From: Parvularia atlantis
Lineage: Eukaryota; Opisthokonta; Rotosphaerida
Reading direction: 5' to 3'
Assembly (NCBI GenBank): GCA_943704415.1
Contig: CALSCO010000957.1
Span: 1 to 15,236, forward strand
DNA: 15,236 nt
Shown here: positions 7,141 to 15,236 of the stretch, in pieces
Numbering within the stretch: position 1 is the stretch's first letter
Layout of the letters: the number at the start of each line of letters is the position of its first letter
Program-made: the position numbers and the translations under genes
Notes under the pieces: generated by a model
What the model was told of the DNA's origin: nothing
Database searches by the model: none
What the model saw: the letters and a program-made list of their open reading frames with translations, nothing else

Positions 7141-9823
7141 TCACGTGCGCTGCATGGTCGTGCGCTGCATGCGGCTCAGGCGGTCGTCCCGGTCGGGTGA
7201 CGGCGTCGACGGCGGCGTCGGCAGCTGCGACGCCGGGCCGCGGATGCGCGTCACAGTCCGCGGCGGCGTCGACGACGTGCGGGCCACGGCGGGCGCAGGC
7301 GCAGGCGCAGGCGCCTCGGCCGGCTGCTCACCGTGCGCACCCTGCGCCGACATCACGAAGAACGGCTCCTCCTCGCCCGTGCGCGGGCCGTTGGTGAAGT
7401 AGAGCCGCGGGCGGTACGACCAGAACTGCGGGTCGCTCCAGACGATCCTGCGCGGCCGCGGTGGTGAGCACGAAGCTGCGATCGAGCGGGCGGCGCGGCG
7501 CGTGACGCACTTGGACTTCTGGAAGTGCCGCAGCATGAGCGTGCGGCCCTGGATCGCGGCGTAGCGGATCGCGGCGACCTTGGCCGAGCGGAACGCGGGC
7601 CAGGTGCGACCGTGCAGGCGCTCGTACAGGGTCAGAACGTGCCTGGGGCGAGGCGTAAGCCGCGCTGAAGGGTCAGCCGTGCGCGAGCACGACGCACTGC
7701 GGGCTCGAAAAGTCGATGAAGGCGTAGCCGACGTTGCACAGGTTCTTGAAGTCCATCGGCAGGTACACGAGCGAGAATGTGCCGGCGAGGAACTCGTTGA
7801 TGTGCGCCACAAACTGCTCCTAGGTGCGTGCGTGAGTGAGTGAGCAACGACCGCTGGAAACGCATGCTTGGTCGCGACGCACCACCGTGTACTTGTTGGG
7901 GATGTTGGCGACCATGACCGTCGTGCGCGTGTCGTCGCCGCTGCGGATCGTCGCCGGGTCGATCGCGGACGACTCGTGCGCGTGCGGAATGGGCAGCGGG
8001 ACCATGCGCACGGGCGCGCGCGCGCAGGCGGGCGACGGGTGCTCGGGCGTCGTGCGCTCGGTCGGCGCGCTCGACGACGCAGACGACGCAGACGAAGCAG
8101 ACGACGCAAAAGACGACGCGATCGTCGCGTACGAGTCTGTGCCCGGCGGCAGCACCTGCACGTCCGCGTGAGCATGTGCGCATGTGTGGCTGCGTGGCGT
8201 GCGCACCTGGCTGATGGCGCTCGCGGTCGTGTGCATGTTGACGACGGCGGCGGGCACGGTCGCGAAGAGCGAGTCGCTGCGCGACGTCGCGCGGCCGTCG
8301 AGCTCTGCGGCGCGGCGCCAGGTCAGGGCACGCGCAAGCGCAGGCACGGCAGCGCATGCACCTGCCAGGAACGCCGGCATCAGGTTCTGCGCGGACGTGT
8401 CGGCGCCGACAAAGAGGCGCAGCGAGGACGACACGGGCGAGGGCGAGGGCGAGGGCGCGGGCGAGGCGGAGCTGCCGGCCTGGTCCGTCTTGGCGGCAGC
8501 AGGGTTCTCCTCGCGGCCAGCGGCCGGGCCGCAGCGGCGGCGCTGCGCGCTCAGGTTGGCCGTGACATTGCGCGCGGTCTGGCAGGGCGCGCACACCGGT
8601 CAGCGGCCCTTTCGTGCACGCATGCGCTCATGGAACGCACCACGGTTGGGCGCAGTGGGCGCGGCTGCCACAGCGGATCGCCGCTCGCCGCGAGGTACTC
8701 GACGCGGACAAAGTGCGTGCCGGCACTCTGCGAGCGCGGCGGGCGCGTCAGGGTTGGTCGCCGACGGTTGAAGGACACGCCACCGCCAGCGAGCCGTTCA
8801 GGCTCTCGTAGGCCTCACGGGCCGAGCGCTGGTCGAAGAAGCGCACGACGATGTGCGAGCGTCCGTCCGTAGGCACGTACACGTCCGCGACGGTGCCGTA
8901 CTGGCCGAAGAAGCGGGCGAGGTCCTGCGCCGCGCGCTCAGCGAGGTCGCGGTCGCGTGTGTGCACGTGTGAGCACCGGCTCGTTCATGTTCATGCCCGA
9001 CACGCCGACGATCGCGCTCATCAGCTGGCCGTCGGCGGCCTGCGGGCGCAGCACACGTGAGCCGGGCGAGCGACTGGGGCGCCGCGGGGCGGGCACGCAC
9101 CGTCAGTGCCACATCCGGGAAGGCATCGATCGGCGGCGCGGCGCCATCGGGCTGCGGGTTGGAGAAGAGCTCGAGGTGGAAGTCGCGGTCGTGGCGGAGC
9201 GTGGTGCGCGCGAGGTTGGCGGCGCGCGCGTCGAAGAAGGTGGCGAGGGCAAAGCCGCCGTGCACGTCGCTCACAAAGTTGCACACATCGCCGAATAGCT
9301 GCATCGCACGGGTGAGCGGCGCGTGCCGAGCGTGCGACAGGCAGACCTCGAGGCGCGAGCGCAGGCGGCGGAAGACGTCCTCGGTGCGCTTGAGCGTGCG
9401 GATGAGGAGCGTGTGGCGGCTCGTGCCGATGTCGTGCCACGGCTGGAAGCGGACGAGGCTGGCAGCGGCGAGATGGTGGGCAAGATGCTCGCGAGATACG
9501 ATCCGCGATGGCGCACGCACCTACCCTCGGGTGTGGCCGCGTCGAGCACCCAGACACTGTCGCCGATCGGCTGGGGCGTGCCTGGCGGGCGCGGGCGGGA
9601 GATGATGAGGCGTTGATGATGAGACGGGTAAAAACGACCGCGGTGAGTCAAGGAAAAAAAAATGCCCCGCTCGAAACAACGCACCGCGCGACCGGCGCGC
9701 GAATGGCGCCGCGGCGGCGACCTCGAACTTGGCGCCAGCGTCGTCGGCGGCGGCGGCGGCGCCACGGCGCGGCGCGAAGGAGTGCGCGAGCAGCGCGCTG
9801 TTGAGGTTGAACTTGGAGAGCAT
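7141..9823 (-). CDS. mei2: Mei2-like RNA-binding protein with three RRM domains
   Basis: Exons (minus): 9823-9685, 9581-9521, 9458-9347, 9298-9101, 9039-8977, 8924-8784, 8727-8641, 8578-8207, 8155-7883, 7819-7698, 7642-7511, 7447-7141; about 668 aa. Residues ~82-140 look like a degenerate RRM1 (HTLLIRTL, then HGGFALATFFDAR). RRM2 follows (FFGQYGTVADVYV, HIVVRFFDQRSAREAYESLN, HFVRVEY). The C-terminal RRM3 (~466-565) carries the Mei2 signature: TTVMVANIPNKYT, VYLPMDFKNLCNVGYAFIDF, ERLHGRTWPAF and YAAIQGRTLMLRHFQKSK, then WSDPQFWSYRPRLYF. In fission yeast Mei2 binds RNA through RRM3 and drives meiosis; plant and fungal relatives regulate differentiation. The link to meiosis here is by homology only. 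A Ser/Ala/Pro-rich linker joins RRM2 and RRM3. The start at 9823 (MLSKFNLN) is the best candidate, but the frame stays open upstream to an ATG at 10354. The 48-nt intron 9346-9299 inside RRM1 has a weak GTCTGC donor; if kept, 16 residues are added. Confidence 0.9.
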
Positions 9824-10388
9824 GGCCTCGAGTTGCCTGGAGACGCTCGGGCTCGGGTCTGGGGCGGCGGCCGATATGAGGCTTGAGGAGGGAGGGAGGA
9901 CGGAGAGAGGGAGGGAGGGGAGGGAGGGAGCCGCGGAAAGGCAAAGCGACAGCTGTCGATAGGCCGAAACGGTCCCGCGACGCGCACGCGGCACGGCGTC
10001 GCAGCTCCGCCTGGCACGAGCGCGGTCGGGACGAAAGGGGTCGCGGGCAGGGAGGGAGCGGAAAAAAGACGACGGAGGGAGGCGGAGGAAGGCGCCGCTT
10101 ATATGGGCGTCGCGTGCCACAGCTGGCGCCACAAACGCTGGGCCCCGGCCGCTTTCGGGAGGCGCCCGGAAAGCTTTTGCGCGTTTGTGGGGGCGCGCTG
10201 ATTGGCCGCACGAGGTGCGACCAATTTGCGCCGTTTCCAGGCCGCCGCCACTCCCGCAGGACCTGGGAACGGGCCCGTTGCGCAGCGCACCGAACAACCC
10301 GGCCGCATTCCTGTGCTGGTGCGGTTTGTGTGGCACGCAGCGTCTGCCCCGCATCGGCCGCGATCGGCGCAGACAGAACGCAAGCGGC
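9824..10388 (-). promoter_or_regulatory. Intergenic region: Mei2-like promoter and leader, SNU114 3' end
   Basis: No gene is supported in these 565 bases. Going upstream from the Mei2-like ATG: a polypurine G-tract on the plus strand (9887-9930), a TATA-like ATATAAG on the gene strand (10098-10104), an inverted repeat with arms 10129-10138 (CCACAAACGC) and 10181-10190, and two CCAAT pentamers in opposite orientation (minus strand at 10201-10205, plus strand at 10221-10225). Together these look like a promoter for the minus-strand Mei2-like gene. The TATA-like site is about 275 bases upstream of its ATG, implying a long 5' UTR if used. Confidence 0.55.
9890..9928 (+). repeat. Polypurine G-tract with G-quadruplex potential
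   Basis: Five consecutive G runs of 3-4, each separated by one A, lie at 9909-9911, 9913-9915, 9917-9920, 9922-9924 and 9926-9928. Two more GGG runs are at 9890-9892 and 9894-9896. This fits the standard four-run quadruplex pattern on the strand opposite the Mei2-like gene. The transcript would instead carry a C/U-rich tract 67-105 bases before the ATG. Confidence 0.8.
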
Positions 10389-13300
10389 TCACAGCGCGCC
10401 GCCCTGCCGCGCCAGCTCGAGCAGCATCGGGTCGTCGAAGAACTTGTTCACGTCTACGTCCTCGCTCAGACCCTGGGCCGCGCCGTTGTCAGCGCGCATG
10501 CGCACAAATTCATCCGCAAGAAAACCTTGCGGCGCCGCGTCTTGACCATGAAGTCGCGCGCGAGGTGCTGCGCGGGCGAGGGCTCGAGCGGCCGCAGCAC
10601 GATCGACTTGTCGAGCGGGTCGCCGGGCACGATCTGCGCCGGCGTGATTGGTGAGCGATCCGGCGCAAGCGCGGCCTCGGTCATCACACCTGCCAGTGGT
10701 CGAAGATCTGCTGGCTGAAGGCCTGGCCCTGCGTGTGCGTGCGCAGGTCCGTCTCGAAGCCGAACGAGTCGATCACGGGCAGCAGCGCCTTGACCGTGTA
10801 CAGCGGCGAGCCGGCCTTGGCTTGGTCCTGTGTGACGTGCCCTCTGCGTGCGAACGCGCCGCCTCAGCCGCAGGCCGAAGCACACACGCCACACGCGCCG
10901 CACCGGCGGTTCGCGAGCACCGTGTACACGGCCGAGACGCAGTCGGCGGGCGCCTGGATCTCAACGAAGAACACGGGCTCCATCAGGCGCGGCGTGGCCT
11001 GCGCCCGCCGCCGCAGGTCAGTGCCCGGCGTGCTGCTCGTGCCGTGCGCGCATGCACCATCAGCAGCGCCGAGTAGCACACGCGCCGCGCCGTCGGGATG
11101 ATCTGGCCGCCGCCGCGGTGGATGCTCTCGGGCGCGAGCGAGGCGTCGAGGATCTTGAACTTGACGTTGCGGATCGCTGCGATGCATGCGTGTGCGTGCG
11201 TGAGCTGCTCCGCGCCCGCAAGGCACCTGGCACCGCCCGCACGCACGCTCGTCGCACAGCGGCCCCTCGCGCGTGCCCCACTGGAAGCCCTGCTTGATCG
11301 AGTCGCGCACGCTCGCCAGCAGCTGCTTGTCGACCTGTCGGCGCCGGGCGCAGCTCAGCATCGCGGCGCACACCAGCGTGTGCGCGCCCACACCTCGGAC
11401 GGCAGCGTGTCGTCCACGAGGATGTTTGGCCCGTTGTCGTCCGGCCCGAACGCCCACACCGACCGCGCCGAGAGCACGTCCCACGAGTACTTGCTCTGGA
11501 AGAAATCGCTTAGCTGCGCGCGCGTCCGCGGCGGGTCAGCGTCGGCCCCCCTGCGGGGCGCAGGCTAACGCACGTATTTCTTGGGCATGCTTGCGCTCAC
11601 GGCGCCGGCCTCGACGTCCTCGGCGATGCCCTTCTCAAGCGGCTCGGCGATGATCGTGAGCTTGTTGCTGGCGACACATGCGCGCGATGCTCAGTGCCGG
11701 CACAGCGCGGCGCACACGGCTAGCCCGCACCGCTTGTTTGGCGTCTCGGCGAAGCACTTGATGGACGATGTCTCCACGACCGTCTCGCAGAACGACACGA
11801 CCGGGTCGGCCACCTTGACCTCGACCTTCGAGCAGCGCGCCTTGGCACCAGTGCACAAGCGCACAAGGTCGGGACCGCACCTCGGAGAATGTCTTGCGCA
11901 GGTCGTGCATGACGCAGTCGAGGTAGAGCTCGCCCGTGCCCATGACCGTGTGCTCGCCCGACTCCTCAACCTTGGTCGTGACGAGCGGGTACGTCTTGTT
12001 GACCTTGCGCAGCGAGTCGAGCATCTTGGGCAGCTCCGAGGGGTTGACGGGCTCGATAGCAATCTGCGAGGGCCGCGCACGCGGTGAGCACGGCGCCTGC
12101 GTGGCGCGCGGCAAACAGCACGGCCGCACCTTGACGACGGCCTTGTTGACAAACTTGAGCGGCTTGAAGATGTACACCTCCTCGCCCTTGCTCATATCGA
12201 CCAGCGTCGCCGTCTTGACGATGGACGAGTCCACGCCGCCGATGAGCACCCAGCTGCCCGGGCCGGCCGTGTTGGTGTTGATGCGGTACCTGCGACCCGC
12301 GCGGCTCAAACGGGCGCCCCAAACGACGCGCGCGGCGGCTGCGCGCACCTCGAGTTGTACACCCACAGGTTGCTGACGGTCTGCTCGGCCATGTCCTCCT
12401 CGTCTTCGGGCGAGTACCCCTCGCCAAGCACGCGCACGCGCGTGCCCTCCTTGACCACGCCGCTCATCACCCGCCCGAACGCGTCAAAGGTCGTGCCGTC
12501 GGCCGAGCCGTACAGCTGCGGCGCACGCTCCTAGTGAGCCACGGCAAGCGGAGCGGGCGCGCGGTGGGAGCCAAGGCACGGTACCTTGACCACCTGGATG
12601 GCGAGCGGGCCCTCGCGGTCGCACGCAATCATGGCCTGCGCGCGTACCGAGTCGAGCGGGCCCGTGTAGAGGTGCTCGACCTGCGCACGCGTCGTGTCAG
12701 ACGAACGCAGGAGCGCGCGTGCCGCACCTTGTTGGCGGCGTTGTCCTGCGGCGAGGGGATGTGCTTGACGCACATGGTGACAAAGCCCGACGCGTCGCCT
12801 GCGCCGCCGACGCGCGGATGAGCGCGTGTCGCCCGAGCGCAGCACGCCCGCACCAAAGAAGGTCGAGAGGATGATGCGCATGAGCGGTTTGACGTTCATC
12901 GTCAGCTGCTTGGGCTTGACGTAGATGCCCAGCTCGTCCAGCACGTCCTTGAGCGCCTGGCCCTCCTCGGCGACAGCCTGGTGCGACATGCTCAGCGACC
13001 ACGCGCACGCGCACGCTTCTGCCGCCGCCCGCACGCTACCGCGCTGTAGATCTTGTACAGGGGCTCGAGGATGAACTGCACAAACGTGCGCTTGACCGAC
13101 GGGTCCGGCTGCGTCTTCTGGAACTTGCGCGTGCGCGGGTTAAGGTAGACGTCGCCCCAGAGGCGCTTGGCCAGCTCGTCGTGCGGCACGGCTGCGTTCG
13201 TGCACGCGTGAGCGTCAGCGGGCTGAGCGCGCGCAGAGGCGCGGGCGCGCACCGCCCCAGGTGTCCGAGTACATCTTGGCGAATGATGGGAGGGTGAACG

Positions 13301-14697
13301 ACCACCCCATCATGCCGCTCGCGAAGCAGACGTTGCCGAGCTCGGGCGAGATGCGCAGGTCGTCGCGGCCGTGCGGGATAGAGCTGGTGCGCGCGCGTGC
13401 GCCATGAGCCGTGGCGAGGCTCAGCGACTGGGAGGGCGTACCTGATGATCGCGTTGATCTCCTCGAGCGTGTGCCGAAGCTTGTAGTAGGCGTCGTCCGG
13501 CGGCAGCTTGAGCTCGACGATGAGCCTGTCGACCTTGTTGATGACGACGGTCACGGCGAGGCGCTCGTTGATTGCGTGGCGGAGCATGTGCTCCGTGTTT
13601 ATCATGACCTGGCGCGCGCGCGCGCGCGTCGCTGTGTGAGCACCGCGCTCGCACCCCGCGCGCCCGCAGCACGCACGCCCTCGAGCGCGTCCACGACCAC
13701 GACGACGCCGTCGGCGATGCGCAGCGCAGCCGTTGCCTCGTCGCTGAAGTTGACGTGGCCTGCGCAGTGGCGTCACAGGGCAACTTCATTGCACAGGAGC
13801 GCAGGCGCACCGGGCGTGTCCATCACGTTGAGCAGGTACGACTTGCCCTTGAGGTCGGGCATGACGAGCGAGAGTGGCATGGCCTTGATGCTCAGGCCGC
13901 GCGCGCGCTCGACCGTGTGCGTGTCGGTGTAGCGCAGGTTGAGCTGCGGCAGGCACGGCGGGGGGTGTGAGGCGTGCGGGTGGCGCGCACGGCGGGGCGC
14001 ACCTCCTTCTCGTAGTTGATCTTGATGTCGTGCGTCTGAAGCAGGAGCATGTCGGCGAAGGTGCTCTTGCCGTGGTGCATGTGCCCGACCAGGGCTATGT
14101 TGCGCATCATCTGCGGATACTCCATCAGGTCGACCATGAACCTATGCGCGACACCGGCGGTGAGTGCGGCCATGTGCGCGCAAAGAGGCGACGCACTCCT
14201 TGCGGTACGTCGTTCCGGGCACGTCGCGCTCGACCAGAGCGTACTTTTTAACGCGGATGGGCGCGACAATGGGCTCGGTCAGCGGCTGCGTGTCCTCCTC
14301 CTGCACGAGCGTCTCGACGCCCTGGCCGAAGACCTCCTCGGCGTCGGGGTAGTACTTTTTGTCCTCGTGCAGGACGATCTGCATGCGCGTGGCCGTGACT
14401 GCGCGCGCCTCTCGCGGTCAGCCGGGGCGTTGACGAGCGCGCGCCGCACCGTCGACGGGCGCGGCCACGAGCGCCATGTCGTCCGGGTCCTCCGGCAGCA
14501 TCTGCGCGACGGCGGGCACCTGCGACTGCGCGGGGGCGGCGTCCATCCATCCCTCGTCGGCCTGCTCCTCCTCGTCCTCTCTGCCGCGCGCGTGGCCGTG
14601 TCATTCAGTCATAGCGTGGTGCGCGCGGGGCAACGCACTCGGGCAGCTCGGGCCCGATGTAGTTGCCGAACTCGTCGTACTGCAGCGGGTCGGCCAT
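10389..14697 (-). CDS. SNU114: U5 snRNP GTPase Snu114 (EFTUD2 orthologue), complete
   Basis: There are 24 exons and 989 aa, in frame. Exon ends (minus): 14697-14639, 14580-14450, 14398-14197, 14141-14003, 13943-13811, 13759-13677, 13608-13442, 13383-13253, 13191-13040, 12977-12854, 12798-12728, 12680-12585, 12530-12349, 12289-12130, 12063-11881, 11825-11731, 11667-11574, 11513-11394, 11334-11247, 11176-11058, 10998-10904, 10843-10690, 10633-10526, 10472-10389. It starts [18 protein letters not shown] with an acidic tail, then the EF-2-like GTPase domain: G1 GHMHHGKST (150-158), G3 DTPGH (219-223), G4 NKVD (273-276). EF-2-like domains II-V follow, with [10 protein letters not shown]-like, [30 protein letters not shown] and [11 protein letters not shown] motifs, ending [18 protein letters not shown]. 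Snu114 sits in U5 with Prp8 and Brr2 and controls spliceosome activation and disassembly. Intron 15 ends in AAG rather than CAG; intron 23 starts GTTTTC. Intron 14 (66 nt) has no in-frame stop. Confidence 0.97.
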
Positions 14698-14784
14698 GGC
14701 GCGTGCGGGCGGCGCCTGCGGGTGCGAACGAGACGAGAGCGAGAGAGACGAGACGGTCGCCGGTCAGTGCGCGCCCATGCTGCC

Positions 14785-14827
14785 GCGCGCCGCATCACCG
14801 TGCCAGGCAAACTGTGATGCGGCGCGC
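14785..14827. repeat. Perfect 14-bp inverted repeat upstream of SNU114
   Basis: GCGCGCCGCATCAC at 14785-14798 is the exact reverse complement of 14814-14827, with a 15-base spacer. Its near edge is 87 bases before the SNU114 ATG, so it could be a promoter element or a stable hairpin in the 5' UTR. No transposon features are seen around it. Confidence 0.95.
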
Positions 14828-14978
14828 CCGCAGCTCGGGTTTCGTTGACGTGGTGCCTTCTGCTCTCTGTCCCCTCGTGGTGCGCGCTGCCGGCGCCGTG
14901 CCGCCCCCCTTCCCCCTTCGCGTCTCTGCCGCTGCCGCGCAGCCGCCGTCGGGGCCGCCGCGTCGCGCGCGACACTCG

Positions 14979-14989
14979 CCAATGCCAAT
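14979..14989 (+). promoter_or_regulatory. Tandem CCAAT boxes
   Basis: CCAAT occurs at 14979-14983 and again at 14985-14989, separated by one base. CCAAT is the site of the fungal HAP/CBF complex. The pair lies about 280 bases upstream of SNU114 and would equally suit a plus-strand gene starting beyond the window. Function is inferred from motif only. Confidence 0.45.
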
Positions 14990-15236
14990 GGGTTGCATAA
15001 TCGGCTTGGGAACCGGATTGCCTGGTGGCGCCCCTGTCTGCCCTCCCATCCCGGCCCGCGCGGCCGTCCGCGCGCCGTGCCTCGTTTGGCCTGCTGCGCC
15101 CTCCCTCTTGCCGTCCGCTGCCGTGCGCGCCGCGCTGCTGCTGCTGCTGCCGCCGTCGTCGCGCTTTCGCCGTGACGCTGGACCGAGCTGCTGCAGACCG
15201 CGGCGTCATTGACCGTGCGCGCCGCAGCCCCCCCCC

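Larger units (their letters stand above)
14698..15236. promoter_or_regulatory. Upstream region of SNU114, to window end
   Basis: No gene is supported. It contains the inverted repeat at 14785-14827, a tandem CCAAT pair at 14979-14989, pyrimidine-rich plus-strand stretches (14884-14925 and 15090-15125), a CTG/GCT triplet run at about 15130-15150 and a C run at the very end (15228-15236). The stretch around 14985-15050 loses the strong GC-ended codon pattern of real exons in both directions, so open frames there are not taken as genes. The CCAAT pair could serve SNU114 or a divergent gene beyond the window. Confidence 0.55.

Noticed and set aside
14970-15049. Small minus-strand frame starting at ATG 15049 with a Pro/Ile-rich start and a possible GTGTCG donor
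   Set aside because: It resembles a start of a gene but lacks the GC-ended codon use of real exons here, matches no family I know, and overlaps the tandem CCAAT boxes.
14049-15212. Plus-strand open frame of 387 codons over the SNU114 5' end
   Set aside because: Most of it is antisense to conserved SNU114 exons 1-4; the remainder is Ala/Pro/Arg-rich with no domain.
15228-15236. Terminal C run as a telomere or contig-end signal
   Set aside because: A short homopolymer at the window edge with no telomeric repeat units; more likely chance or an edge effect.

Overview
This is eukaryotic nuclear DNA, very GC-rich and compact. It holds six protein-coding genes packed into about 15 kb. Two have a single long open frame or nearly so; the other four are cut into many exons by tiny introns of about 47-103 nt. 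I assign it to a fungus, most likely a GC-rich basidiomycete yeast. A Malassezia-like or other Ustilaginomycotina species would fit the small introns, the intergenic gaps of 110-190 bp and the Mvp1 protein with an EH-type domain, but the species is an inference. I found no bacterial-type genes, CRISPR array, tRNA, rRNA or transposase.

Layout: (1) 1-344 is an unusually AT-rich upstream region with a long, near-perfect inverted repeat (187-275). (2) A single-finger GATA transcription factor lies at 345-1880 (+). (3) It converges on a sorting nexin of the Mvp1/SNX8 type at 4487-2007 (-), about 14 exons. (4) A 191-bp divergent promoter leads to a type II membrane glycosyltransferase of family GT8 at 4679-5894 (+). 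(5) That gene converges on a derlin (ER-associated degradation) at 6962-6004 (-), 5 exons. (6) Upstream of the derlin, in the same orientation, is a Mei2-like three-RRM RNA-binding protein at 9823-7141 (-). (7) Then comes the U5 snRNP GTPase Snu114 (EFTUD2 orthologue) at 14697-10389 (-), 24 exons, complete. (8) 14698-15236 is upstream sequence of SNU114 with a second perfect inverted repeat.

The genes are not an operon or gene cluster. They are a mix of housekeeping and regulatory functions: nitrogen- or iron-type GATA regulation, endosomal sorting, glycosylation, ER quality control, meiotic RNA control and splicing. Derlin, GT8 and Mvp1 all serve the secretory/endosomal system, but nothing here shows joint regulation.

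The most unusual signal is the splicing code. Of 51 introns I placed by protein homology, about 40 begin GTGCG rather than the canonical GTRAG. Branch-like CTCAC/CTGAC motifs lie close to the 3' AG. Several introns are multiples of three without stop codons. Coding coordinates of multi-exon genes are given as the full span, with exons listed in the evidence. All splice sites are my own placements by reading frame, homology and motif; none was confirmed by RNA data.
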